DNA of 64,000 nt, taken from the NCBI GenBank assembly GCA_963575645.1, contig OY754476.1:3162001-3226000 (forward strand), written 5' to 3'. Origin of the DNA: Xanthostigma xanthostigma. Lineage: Eukaryota > Arthropoda > Insecta > Raphidioptera > Raphidiidae. How positions within the stretch are numbered: the first letter of the stretch is position 1; each line of letters begins with the position of its first letter. This document shows, piece by piece, positions 47,151-58,018 of this stretch. The notes below the pieces were generated by a model. It worked only from the letters and a program-made list of their open reading frames with translations, made no database searches and was not told the origin of the DNA. Position numbers and translations under genes: made by a program.

Positions 47151-47433
47151 AAAGGCCGTTGCACACGAACCTTCGTTTGGTGCTGGCTGCCGCGCGTGGT
47201 GCGAAGATGGAAATGGCGTCATTGCGAACTCGCGTGCGTGGTTACAAGATGGAGTTCAAGATTAGAACCGGGGATATTTCTCGTGTTTTTTCTCTGCTTG
47301 TTTTGAGCAAAAACCAATCAGAAAACAGTATCTTGTCACGGGAGCGACGTGAGCAAACGCTCACAAACAAGCATAGCGTCGTAATGTGTGTTCTGTTCAG
47401 AGACAATAACCACCATCGTGTGCAACGCCGTTT
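47151..47433. mobile_element. 'AAGGCCGCT' MITE family, complete copy
   Basis: Ends AAAGGCCGTTGCACACGA and TCGTGTGCAACGCCGTTT are inverted repeats with two mismatches. Inside are ACCAATCAGAAAACAGTATC and GCGTCGTAATGTGTG, shared with the copies at 39.8 and 48.9 kb. Length 283 bp. Open frames of 77-122 codons across it are shadows. Confidence 0.7.
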
Positions 47434-47845
47434 AAGGTCGTTGCACACGAGACTGGTTTTGCCGCTAGGTTTCAAGCGTGTTGTGTCGCATACTTTCGTG
47501 ATGGTTTTTATGTGTCCGCTGTATTGAAGCTGGTTTTATAGATGGGTTTGGTGCGCGCGCAGTGACAGTTTGAATATTAACTAAAATTAATGTTTATTGT
47601 TTCTGAACAGAACAATCGCTGCAACGTCATGTTTATTGGTGGACGTATGCCTGTATCGCCCACATGACAAGACACTGCTTTCTGATTGGTTCTTGCTCAA
47701 AACAAGCAGACAAACAAGCGCAAAAAATAGTCCCGGTTCTAATTTTGAAATCTATCTTGTGACCATGCACGTGAGCACGCAGTTACGTCATTACTATATT
47801 CGCAGCCAGCGCAAGTCCCAGAAACGATTCTAGCGGCAAAACTAG
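47434..47845. mobile_element. Second, inverted-type copy of the same MITE family
   Basis: Directly abuts the preceding copy. Starts AAGGTCGTTGCACACGAGAC and GGTTTTGCCGCTAG, and ends CTAGCGGCAAAACTAG. Its right half has CTTTCTGATTGGTTCTTGCT, the reverse complement of the motif in the left copy, so the pair is partly a large inverted arrangement. Confidence 0.6.
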
Positions 47846-48778
47846 CTAAATATTTCAATATCTAGGATACTCATTTATTCTATATTTATACTATACAGAG
47901 TAATAGATTAATTATTATTATCTAGTGTCGTAACGAGTTATATTACAATGAGGTCGAGTTGGGATATTATGTTTAAAACAAGCACCAGCGAGTAGTAGCC
48001 TGTGATTTTCTAGTATTAGTGATTGAATCACAGTTATGTGAAATGTTATCGGCAGGGTTTGCACTACGACCCGACTTTTTTTGTTTATATACACAAAAAA
48101 TTAAGTACTCGTATTTTATTCCGAATACTGTAATTAGTAAAGGTATTTTTAAAAACTCTGCATTTCATTGAATGCTGGTAGAATGTAAACAAAAAAATAC
48201 TAATCTCTTATTTACATAATATTAAGAAACAACATTTCTTTTTAAATCAATTGACAAAAAAATATTTGCAATATAGAAAATCAGTACGTAAAAAGTTTTT
48301 GTAGTCGCAAAAGTTTGATTAGCAAAACAGTAAACAAAAGCGGGCGGCATAGTGAGAAGGATAGATACATAAGGAAATAGAAAAAGACGAAGTAATCGAC
48401 TTAAAGATATATGTAGGTTATACTTTAACGATTTATGGAAGATACTAAGGAATAAAAAAAACCTGTAAGTAATCTAGTCTCGATTGCAGGAGCGGCAGAA
48501 CGGAAAAGGGGTATTTGAACAGATCAAAGAAAACCCCGGAATGTTAGTATTTCGTACTTTCTTAAAGACAGTTTGTAACATTTAATACGTCTTGAGCATT
48601 TTAATCAGATATGTATATATATAATATGTATCTATATCCTTTTTTTCTCTCTGTTTCTTTGTCGTTTACACTTCATTATTAGTGTATTTTCTTATACATA
48701 GTACAAAGCCAGATACACTATTGACGTCGGTTAGATGGCGGGCAATAAAATAGCGACATTTGTCACCTCTATCTACAT
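47846..48778. other. Intergenic, no gene seen
   Basis: AT-rich. ACTATTGACGTCGGTTAGAT at 48,718 recurs (with changes) at 57,000. Confidence 0.4.
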
Positions 48779-48862
48779 CAGGGGCGGGCGAATCTTTTGA
48801 TCGCCGGGCCACATAGCTGATAAAAATTTGACCGCGGGCCAGATAGCTGATGAAAATTTGAA
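48779..48862 (+). mobile_element. hAT-type element end (truncated)
   Basis: CAGGGGCGGGCGAATCTTTT followed by CCGGGCCACATAGCTGAT and a degenerate second copy of that word resembles the 5' end of a widespread hAT family. No complementary end is present; the sequence runs into another MITE. Confidence 0.5.
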
Positions 48863-49042
48863 CGCGTGTGTTCTGTTCAGAGACAATAAACGTCCACTTT
48901 TGTTAACATTCTGTCACTGCGCGCGCACCAAACCTATCTTCAAAACAAGCTTCAATACATGCATCGTGTGAAGCAAACACATAAAAGCCATCTCGAAAAC
49001 TAGCAAGGAATCTAGCGGCAAAACCAACCTCGTATGTAGCGG
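48863..49042 (-). mobile_element. 'AAGGCCGCT' MITE family, copy near 48.9 kb
   Basis: Shares GTGTGTTCTGTTCAGAGACA with 47.39 kb and CTGCGCGCGCACCAAACCTA with the complement of 47.55 kb, and ends GCGGCAAAACCAACCTCGTA then AGCGGTCTT. Truncated on the left by the hAT fragment. Confidence 0.6.
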
Positions 49043-49215
49043 TCTTAAGTTTTGATGTAAGATGTAATCTCCAAAACTACTCATCTAATTTTAAGATTTT
49101 TTCCATCAATATTTAGAATGGACCCTCAGGATGGACATAGTTTATATGTATATTATCGCGTTAAAATAAAAGCGCTTTTCGTGGAGACCAATTTTGCAAC
49201 GTAAGTCGACAAAAC
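49043..49215 (+). mobile_element. Helitron family B internal fragment
   Basis: Follows the Helitron at 440-1071 from GTAATCTCCAAAACTACTCA through AAAAGCGCTTTTCGTGGAGA and TTTTGCAACGTAAGTCGAC, then diverges before the CTAG end. Confidence 0.6.
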
Positions 49216-49934
49216 AAATTCGAGCGACCGCTTGTATTATATTTTAAACTACAAATTGCATTTAAATTTTTTTTTCGCTTTAAAATTGTTGTCACGCATG
49301 ATAAAATACCTAACCGAAAAAAACAAAATTGTACACATATTTTCACCACCAGTAAGAATTTATTTATAATGTGCACTATCGAACTATTGTGTAAGTAGAG
49401 ATTGAAAAAAAAGCTCAATAATACTTAAAAATTTTAAACGATTTGTTTCAAAATAAAAATGTAGTTTTTAGTGCAAATTAAAATGTTCTTCCAAAATTAA
49501 TTATCAAAATTAAAGTTTATAGACAGTTAAGTAGTTACTGCGATTAAAGTGTAGACTGATAAAATACTTATTGATTATTGTAATTAAAAAAAAAAAAAAC
49601 AAATATTTTTAAAGACTGCATATAGGCACTATATTTTTTAAGCCTATAAACAAACTTCAGTACACATAATGATGTGATTTCTAAAATACCGTAATGCCAT
49701 GTAGATATTAGCTAATATACTGTTTTGTTAACAGGGTTTTGCACTTTGACTATTGTTTTTTTATATTTGTTCTTATGTTTACAAGTTGTTCATTGTACTT
49801 CATTATAAAGTTTAATAAACATTTAACTAATTTTTTTAATATTTATCGTCTAATAACTGGACAAAAAATTGAAATAAAATTATGATTAAACGATTTAGGA
49901 GATTGTTTTATTGAAATATAATAATAACACAATT
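49216..49934. other. AT-rich intergenic, no gene seen
   Basis: Nothing recognised beyond homopolymer runs (A12 near 49,588). Confidence 0.45.
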
Positions 49935-50075
49935 TTTAATTAAATTATCGACCAATTTTTCAGACCATTGTAATACGGACCAAGACGTTAATGTATTGAT
50001 TCATAATTGTCTGGAAATTGGTCGATAATTTTATTTATTTGAAGAGTTCTATTCAGACGTTAATCTAAGATTAGA
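49935..50075. repeat. GAAACGTY family, internally deleted copy
   Basis: Inverted words AATTATCGACCAATTTTTCA and AAATTGGTCGATAATTTT flank a short centre, followed by GAAGAGTTCTATTCAGACGT as in the copies at 5.57 and 51.27 kb. The hairpin motif itself is missing or scrambled (ATACGGACCAAGACGTTAA). Confidence 0.6.
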
Positions 50076-51079
50076 ACCTAACGTCGCCGAATTTTTAATT
50101 CTTGTCCCGGGGGCAGAAATAGGAGAGTATTATAAGAATGTAGATATTTGGAAACAGCAATTATTTTATTTGTTGTTGCTTTACAACAATCACTGATATC
50201 GTTGTATTATTAATATTTCAAATAACTATTATGATTAGATTCCTGGCGAAGGCAGGATTTTTTATATCTGAGTATTTTCATAAAGCAACGAACGATCCTA
50301 ATAATGTTTTTTGGTCACATATTGATATTATATTAAAAACATTAGAAATTATACGTAATCCAAGTTGAAAGTGTTATGTTTTTTGAGTAGGTACGAGTAT
50401 CTTTTATACCGAATTAAAAAAAATCCCTAAATAACGCGATTTGTCCAATTTCAGTGACTTGATAATTTTTTAAGTTTCATAAATTACATATTAATTATTA
50501 ATATTTTTAACGATATTTTCATTCGTTTTCAATATTACTTACTAATGATAAATGTCATTAGCAACAATACATGCAGATGTTTTAAAACACTATTACCTTT
50601 CAAACTTAAAAATACATTACAAAATTGTTATGTAGTATGACTTGATCATCATAATATAGACTACACATACTCTATATGTAAAATTAATTTCAGAGATTTT
50701 TTTTGTATTGAGTTTTATCCGGAAATAATTAAAATTTAAGCCTTTGTGTAATCATTATAAAATTCAAAATAATCCGCAGTATATGTGTGTTATGAATACA
50801 GGCCCTTTGACCATCAATAAATATTTATTGTAATAAAGAACATAAAAAACAGTTTATTACTTCGCATATTTCACTGGAAATTCAAATGCAATACGTTAGA
50901 TCTTCAATTTTATATTCCTAAAAGGTGTTATACAGACTCTTTGAAAGTTATTTTGAAAACAGATAAATAATGAGTACAAAAAAGAAGCCATATTTCCTAT
51001 GAATACTTTGGTTCCAAACAAAATTAAACAACTATATCTTATAAATATATATTTGTCATGAAAAAGTTATTAATTATAT
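50076..51079. other. AT-rich intergenic, no gene seen
   Basis: No coding or repeat feature recognised. Confidence 0.45.
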
Positions 51080-51300
51080 TAAACTATTATTGGATACTAA
51101 TTAATTATTTTGAAAGAATTTTATATAAAGCGAATTAGAAATTAAATATTAATAATTTTTATATTTTTTAGATCCGTTCTGAAGAAGATCCAAATCCGGA
51201 TCGAAACGTTAATGTACTAATTATATTTTTGTTATTGTCTGAAAAATTGTTCGATAATTTTATTTATTGAAGAGTTCTAATCAGACGTTAATCAAAGAGT
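51080..51300 (+). repeat. GAAACGTY repeat family, copy near 51.2 kb
   Basis: The most complete single-orientation copy: AAAGAATTTTATATAAAG, ATTTTTTAGATCCGTTCTGA, the motif CTGAAGA-A-GATCC-AAATCC-GGATC-GAAACGTT (51179-51210), TTGTCTGAAAAATTG and GAAGAGTTCTAATCAGACGT. Confidence 0.8.
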
Positions 51301-52622
51301 TGATTATTGGATTTATTTATATATATTATTTTAACACTTTATACCCAGTTTTTTGTTTTTATAATTTCCTATGGACATTTTAAACGTTTAGTGAACTTTA
51401 CCTAGGTATTAATTGACTCTATTTTTGTCGAGCTACTCATTTTGATTGTCTTCCTTGTTGTACTAATTTTCGTATTCGGAATTGATTTTGGCCACTTCAG
51501 ACGCAACATAATATGCAAGTTTTAATTACCCCGTAGTTATAGAAATGTTTAATGCATTAGAAAAATTCGTTTCACTTAAAATGCGACATCCACTAAATAA
51601 CTAATAAATACATCACTAACAGTATTTAAAACAATGTGGAATTCTTTTTATTATTAAAATATCGTTAGTGGTTATGTTTTTTGCAGCGGATGTGGCAACA
51701 GAATTATATACCTAGTACCTAATAAAACAAATTTAATTTTTACGATTTGGCTTCTTGAAAGGGTTACAAATATTGCAAAATAACTCTTAAAGTCTAAAAA
51801 TTCAGTGGAAATGTTGGGTTTGCATAATAATTTGTAATCAATTACAGCAAATAAAAAAATTTGATTTATTTGAAATGTCTATTTTATTTCCGCTTAAATA
51901 CATACTTAAACGTTTATCTTGCGTACTAGGTTTAGAGGCTTCACGCACCACAGTTTTGGAGCCGCTGCAATTAATGATTTCCATAACTACCAAATAAACA
52001 AAACTGGTCTATGGTGTATCTTAAGTGAAATTCATCAAAATAGAATTTTTTACGACAACGTATCAATCAGACTGTTTTACACGCCAGTAAATAATGTTAA
52101 AAAGATTATTACAAGATTATTCCGATATTAATTATACAAGAACTGGGAAAAAAAACTCCAAGCGATGTTGAATAAACTGAATAAATTTACTTCACTTTAT
52201 AAAGGTATAAAATCCCAGGAGCTGAATACAAATCACGTAGTAGGGAAATTAATGATAGTTTTCAGTGGGATGGTTTAATTTTAAACGCTTCATACGCACA
52301 GTTTTTCAAATTCAGGCTACAGTATACCTCTAAGGTAAAAGCTGTCTGGTGCAGCCAACCAAAGAACGAACTACCACCAGCTATCTTCCTCATTTCACCT
52401 CTTCGACCTCCTCCCAATCCTCATTCCAGTGCTCGCTAGCACAGAGGTGGAGCTAAAGGAAAAATTAGGAGATATCTTGATAAACGTAATCTCAAATGAA
52501 AGTGGAAAACACAACGGCGTGAGACGTTGCACAACGAACACAAAGCTTCTTTCTACAATTCTCTACCAACTGACAGTGATCTGCTTCTTTATCATATATC
52601 TGCGGCAACGGTTCCCTTTTGG
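51301..52622. other. Intergenic, no gene recognised
   Basis: Open frames at 51919-52131, 52429-52701 and 52527-52742 have no recognisable domain; the last two run into the hAT MITE. The interval 52,290-52,620 is more balanced in composition, and a decayed retroelement is possible but not shown. Confidence 0.35.
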
Positions 52623-52630
52623 TTTACAAG

Positions 52631-53159
52631 TAGTGATGTGCCGGATATCCGTATCCGTATCCGCGGATATCCGAGTGAAAAGAAAGATCCGTATCCGTTA
52701 GTTTTTGGCGGATCTTTTACCTTATTAATTTTTAATTCATAGATGAAATTTTATATATATAGGTGATAAGGTAATAATGAAAACCTGTTAAATTCCATTC
52801 AGATTATTTTTTATTTTTTTAAATCGTATTTGGCACCTTTATATTGCAAACATTTATCATAGTGAGTACCATACTAATAGTACATAACTCAAAGGTACTA
52901 AATCAACTATCTTTATAATGAGATATTGCACATCGATCTTTGGAAAGAGACAATCTGTTATGAGAGTTAACTCTTAAAGAGGTCAATAACTTTTTCCGAT
53001 AACAGATATTCTCTTTCCAAAGGTCGATGTGCAATATTTACCGCCGCGAACTCTAAGAAAGTTAAGATCCGTATCCGTATCCGCGGATCTTGAAACCAAA
53101 AATCCGTATTCAGATCCGTATCCGCGGATCTACATTTTTAACGATCCGGCACATCACTA
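52631..53159. mobile_element. hAT MITE with ATCCG-rich subterminal repeats
   Basis: Ends TAGTGATGTGCCGGAT and ATCCGGCACATCACTA are exact complements and the octamer TTTACAAG flanks both sides (52623-52630 and 53160-53167), a perfect 8-bp hAT target duplication. Both subterminal regions carry GATCCGTATCCGTATCCGCG-like repeats, the kind of array hAT transposases bind. A second inverted repeat (TTGCACATCG...CGATGTGCAA, about 52,926-53,037) forms the centre. No transposase is encoded. Confidence 0.9.
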
Positions 53160-53282
53160 TTTACAAGCTTTTATTCAACTTCACATGTTTATTTGTTTGT
53201 CAGTGAGTATAGGTTAAATTTTGATTTTTTGTGAACAATTTTGAAACCACTTCCACGTATTGTTTTTAGAAGTAAAATAACC

Positions 53283-53540
53283 ATCAGTTTTGATTGAATG
53301 TTTGAATGAATCAAAAAAATTAATTTTTTTGATTTATTCAAACATTCAATCATTGTGCATTCTATTAGATAATATTAAGTAACTAATATTAATATTTTTT
53401 ATATTTTTTAGATTTTTCTGAAGAAGATCCAAATCCGGATCGAAACGTCATCCTTTGTTATTTTGATTTATATTTTTATATAATTTTTGTCAATATATGG
53501 TCTGAAAAAAATTGGTCGACAATTTTATTTATTTCTGGTA
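53283..53540 (+). repeat. GAAACGTY repeat family, copy near 53.4 kb
   Basis: Opens with a palindrome (ATTGAATGTTTGAATGAATC mirrored by GATTTATTCAAACATTCAAT) and continues to ATTTTTTAGATTTTTCTGAA, the motif at 53418-53449 ending GAAACGTC, and AAAAATTGGTCGACAATTTT. It is closest to the plus-strand half of the copy at 5.1-5.6 kb. Confidence 0.75.
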
Positions 53541-53876
53541 AGAGTGTCACATTTTTGCAGCCCTCTCCCTGTACCCGAGACGTAAAACTGTAGGGATACT
53601 TAGCTATTTTAAACACTCATTTATTAACTTCACTTGCATGTATATATCTAACCAAAAACATCTTATGTCGAGAAACACTCCTAATCACTTACCATTCCTA
53701 TGTAGAAACCGTTAGACATACGGTATCATATTTAGGAGAAATTCCACAAATTTTATTGATGGTTTAAAGAGACAGAAGAAAATTGTCCGTGTTATCGCTG
53801 GTGTACCCGCAAGATACTCATGTCGACTTTTATTTAAAGATTTTAATATTTTAACTGCATCCTAAACTGTATATCC
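53541..53876. other. Short intergenic stretch, nothing recognised
   Basis: No gene, RNA or element end recognised. Confidence 0.4.
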
Positions 53877-54408
53877 ATCTACCGCGGTAATCTCCGAAAC
53901 CACTGAACAGATTTTAATGAAATTTTGTAAATGTGTCTTGCTTGGTGCAACTTGGGCTATAGGGTAGTTTTTATTAAAATTTTTGTACAAAATTACGGTA
54001 TTTCTCAAAAAACTTATTTGTTTGCAATTTACAAATACAATGTAAACACAGAAGCAAACACACACAACTGTTTAAGTAACAAATAGCGACATCTGTACAT
54101 CGACACTAAAGCTCAATTGTTCTGTCATCTAACAGAAACAAGACAAAGGAAAACCAGCTCGAGCCTAGTGGTGAACCGATATCTGTCGCATGAAACAATA
54201 TGGCGTCAGCTACTGGGTAATGCACACATATGGAAAGAGCCGAAGTAGTGATAGCATCGCCTTCTTGCGGCAACGGCTATTTTTAATAAATATATGACAA
54301 CGCCTGCAAATACGGCTCTTTATTCTTTAAGAAAGTCCGATGCAGCATAATATGTTTATTTTTAATAGGCAATCTACAAATCCGAGCGAAGCTGGACCGG
54401 ACCGCTAG
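53877..54408 (+). mobile_element. Helitron family B, second copy
   Basis: Shares GAACAGATTTTAATGAAATT and TGTGTCTTGCTTGGTGCAAC with 440-1071 and ends GGACCGGACCGCTAG before T. The 5' end TCTATACATATAAAATT is not visible, so the start is approximate. The middle is unrelated to the first copy. Confidence 0.6.
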
Positions 54409-54523
54409 TTGTTTTATAAGAATAATGAGGATTACTTCTGTAAGAGGAACACTTTTCATTACGATAACACCAGAAATAGAGACAATATTAACTTCAAAAA
54501 TAGTAACTTATATATCACTTTAA

Positions 54524-54710
54524 ATTCTCTGTACCTACAATACAATTGTCAAAATATGCAACAAATTACCACGTGATATTTTAAATATAAATAATAAAAA
54601 AATAAAATCTATACTGAAAAATATCTTTCTTAATAAGGTATTATACAGTTTGGAAGAATACTATAGTATAAATTTTAACGAATTTTAAATTTTATTGTAG
54701 GTACATACAG
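54524..54710 (+). pseudogene. LINE ORF2 C-terminal fragment
   Basis: Frame from about 54,551 reads KICNKLPRDILNINNKKIKS, then KNIFLNKVLYSLEEYYS and ends NFNEF with TAA at 54686-54688. The 'YNKLP..I' and 'L..K..YS..EY' pattern is that of CR1/jockey-like LINE ends. The upstream stop at 54,521 shows truncation. A foldback element abuts its 3' UTR. Confidence 0.65.
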
Positions 54711-55406
54711 TGTGTCCCCGGATTGAGTTCACAGTAGGTGAGATTGACCAAAAATTTTCGAATTAGAATTTCATATTTTGGGATTCCGCCCTGCATGGTC
54801 TGAAACTTATTTTTAGTTTACTTTCGATTTCTTTAAATCAAGTAGGCCTTTACAGTTGAGCAAAACCTCTTTTCGTTTCAAGTAAAGTATCTTTTCCGTT
54901 CATAGTACGCAAAAGTGTCACTAAGAAAAGTTGTTCACAATGAAAAATTATGGCGTTATGCAAATTTTCAGAATGATCGGCCTACTTTGATAAAATCCGC
55001 TTTTGTTTTGTTTGAAAAACAATCGCGTGGAGGAAGCCAAATAGAGTAATTAGAGTTTAATTTATTTTTTTGATAAATTTGATTTTGATTTATTAATAAA
55101 TATTTTTCTCCTATTTTCCACTTCTATTATCAAAGTAGGCGATCATTCTGAAAATGTGCATAACGCCATAATTTTTCATTGTGAACAACTTTTCTTACTG
55201 ACACTTTTGCGTACTATGAACGAAAAAGGTACTTTACCTGAAACGAAAAAAGGTTTTGCTGAAGTGTAAAGGCCTACTTGATTTAAAAAAATCGAAAGTA
55301 AACTAAAGATAAGTTTCAGACCAAGCAGGGAGAAATCCCAAAATATGAAATTCCAATTCGAAAATTTTTGGTCATCTCACCTATTGTGAACTCAATCCGG
55401 GAACAC
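54711..55406. mobile_element. Foldback element with ~285-bp arms
   Basis: Starts TGTGTCCCCGGATTGAGTTC and ends with the complement of TGTGTTCCCGGATTGAGTTC. The arms (54711-about 55000 and about 55125-55406) stay alike throughout, sharing GGATTCCGCCCTGC-like, CTTTACTTGAAACG-like and ATGGCGTTATGCA-like words, around a 120-bp AT spacer. Low divergence between arms suggests a fairly young element or arm homogenisation. No protein. Confidence 0.85.
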
Positions 55407-55600
55407 ATTGTTCATCAATTTGATTTTTTTTTTTATGACGCAATCTACGCTGTACTGGCAATATTGAATAAAAAAATACTTATTTATTTATTTATGTATG
55501 ATTAATGAAATCTTTCAATTTAATTTTCACCCCCTTGGCCTTCCAGACGTCTAAATACTTTGAAATTTTGCACACGTATTAAGAGCCCAAGATAATACAA
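55407..55600. other. Short intergenic stretch
   Basis: Nothing recognised apart from a short TTATTTATTTAT run. Confidence 0.4.
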
Positions 55601-56400
55601 TAGTTTAATAATAATAATAATAATAATTTACTTGTCCTCTTTTGTACATTATAAATGCATAGGATAAGTCGATATATTACACACAGATACTAAGATAAAA
55701 CAACAAAATAAAAGTTAAAAATAAAAGTCATTGACAGAGTAAAAACATTAATTATCATATAAAAAAGCCCTAATCCTTCTTTTAAAAAGTGCCGTACTAT
55801 CACTGTTTTTGATATCATCCGGTAATTTATTGAATACTGTGATACAATTATATAATGGCCCACTTTTGTAAATACTGATGTTTACTTTTTTATTATACAA
55901 ATGATTTTGTCTAGTGCCGTAAGCATGGGAATTTTTGACAAACATATCAGAATTGTTCCAGACAAAAAGAGCTGCTTTGTATATATACACTGCTGGGACT
56001 GTTAAAAGTTTGTATTTATTAAAAATTGGACGACATGAATCAGTATACCCAAGTTTGAAAATTATTCTTAAGGTTTTTTTTTGTAAGAAAAATATACGGT
56101 TGGCATATGACGATTTGCCCCACAACAGAATTCCGTAATTTATATAGGAATAAATTGATGCAAAATAATATGTTAAAAGTGAATGCTCATCTACAAGGTA
56201 CGATAATCTCCTTAAAGGAAAAAGAGCACTGGATATTTTAGTACAGCATTCATCAATGTGAAAAGACCAATCTAGGTTGGAGTTTACAATTAGTCCTAAA
56301 AATTTGAAATTATCAACGTTTTCAATCAAACTATCATTGATAACAATAGCTGGTAAAACACCAAGTTTATTTTGCCTAGTATGAAATAATATATATTTAT
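55601..56400 (-). pseudogene. LINE (CR1/jockey-like) reverse transcriptase C-terminal region, 5'-truncated
   Basis: An intact 193-codon minus-strand frame (56329-55748) reads VDNFKFLGLIVNSNLDW, HIDECCTKISSALFPLRR, INYGILLWG, FFLQKKTLRIIF and FNKLPDDIKN in order. This is the segment after the polymerase core in CR1/jockey-like LINEs ('F.FLG......L.W..HI', 'Y.ILLWG', 'LQKK..R.I'). The frame continues upstream to about 56,400 as LFHTRQNKLGVLPAIVINDS until a stop. Endonuclease and RT catalytic motifs are absent. The 3' UTR ends in (ATT)n at about 55,605-55,630. Non-functional copy, little decayed. Confidence 0.85.
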
Positions 56401-57826
56401 ATCAACTATTAAATATACAAATAATTTCTATAAATATAGTCATTTGAGTGTTGGTATTTAGAGTTTTAATTATAATTAGTGTTTAAAAAAACTCTTTTAT
56501 AGCAATGTAAAGTAAAAAATAATTTTTAAATATAAAGATCTTGTTCAACGGCGTTAGGAAGTCCCCCAACTCGTTTCTATCGCTGTTGGAAAAAATCTTT
56601 TTTATTTAGAAATTGTTTTTTACTCTTTAATCCACATTACTATAAAAGAGTGAGCGTTTTTCTGAGTTGTTTTAAATTCTGATTTTATTAAAATCACCGT
56701 TAAATAGAGGAAAGTATCTCTCTTTAATTAAATTAAAGTGCAATGAATATTAGTTGGTGTGTTTAGTCTGTAACAATACATAGTCTAGTAGCTCTCAATA
56801 GAAATTCAACCCTTGTAATGAAATATTGATCACAGTCATTAGGCTTACATAACTTAACTAAATCCCTATGTGTAAGGAAACAGCCAAGTATTCAACAACT
56901 ACTTACCTACCTAGATATACGTATACTGGATATCCTCTTAATTATTAGGAAATTATGCAAAATTTGTATTTATTAGTGTATTTGCCACAAGGCACTTACA
57001 CTATTGGCGTCGGTTGGATGGCGGGACCTAGGTGTCTGACCAAAATTTCTCGAAGTTTCATAGCCTCCTGAACATTTTGACAGAGTTAATTGATTTTGAC
57101 GAAATTTGGTCCATCACCGCACGAAGCCTATTTAAAATGAGTCTAATCGGGTTATTTTAAGGGTGGTATTTAGGGGTTAAAAAGCTTTCGGCCCCAAAAA
57201 TACCGAAACAATTCTCGGAATCGTTTAAAATTTGAAATTTAACCCTTTAGTAATTATTAAAATGTGCTGCTAAAGTTTTAATAAAATCGGCCCGACATTT
57301 TCTCGAAAAAGTACTTCTTTCTGCAGATAAACCTAGTTCAGCATCCTCGAAAACGGGGGGGAAGGTAGTTTTATTCCGACTCAAAATATTTACCAGTCCT
57401 CTGACTTACACACGCCACTAACACTAGACATCAGAAACAGGACCGGCCTCTAATTATACAAAAAAATCTCATGGGAACTTAATGTGATAGGTAGAAACGT
57501 GTTCTTTTATTAAATTATTAGTTTAACGTAACTTTTTTTATCAATCTAGATAATTAAATAACAGAAAAAACCCGAAAAAACAATATTTTTTGTAAAGCGA
57601 ACCACCGTTTGATGATAGTAGATCATTCGTTCCGGTTAAACGCTTTGAAGCTATTTAGCAAAGAATGTTCAAACAACTAATCACAGAGCAGTATGCTTTA
57701 TGTGTGTGTGTAAATAGTTTTTAAAGAGTAAAAAACAGAAGTACCAAAACATTATACGAACCTTGATTTGCAAAATTTTTCTCGTAGTAAATTATTAAAA
57801 TGTTTTCAATGTTTGAAATTAATAGT
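56401..57826. other. Intergenic with repeat pieces, no gene seen
   Basis: ACTATTGGCGTCGGTTGGAT at 57,000 recalls 48,718, and 57339-57394 matches 39088-39144, so 57,000-57,400 is probably one repeat element. The rest is AT-rich. Confidence 0.4.
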
Positions 57827-58018
57827 CTAGATATGTCTCCTTTCACTTAAAATCAGTTTATAAATTGAGAACGATCGTTCAACATCTACCGATGTTACGG
57901 GAGAATTTTTACAAAAATAAAATAAAATATATGAGATGTTCGGTACATTTTCTTTGCCACCATTAAAAATATTTTTAATTTTAGATAATATTTCATATTC
58001 CCGAATGTTAAGTAACAC
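57827..58018 (-). pseudogene. hAT transposase C-terminal (dimerisation) remnant
   Basis: The 63-codon frame contains SPVTSVDVERSFSIYKLILS followed by ERRHI and a stop. 'P.TS..VER.FS.YK.IL..RR' is the hallmark of the hAT transposase C-terminal dimerisation region. The rest of the protein (BED finger, RNase-H-like catalytic core) is not visible upstream, and the premature stop confirms decay. It does not overlap the MITE at 58.9 kb, so it is not that element's source copy. Confidence 0.75.
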
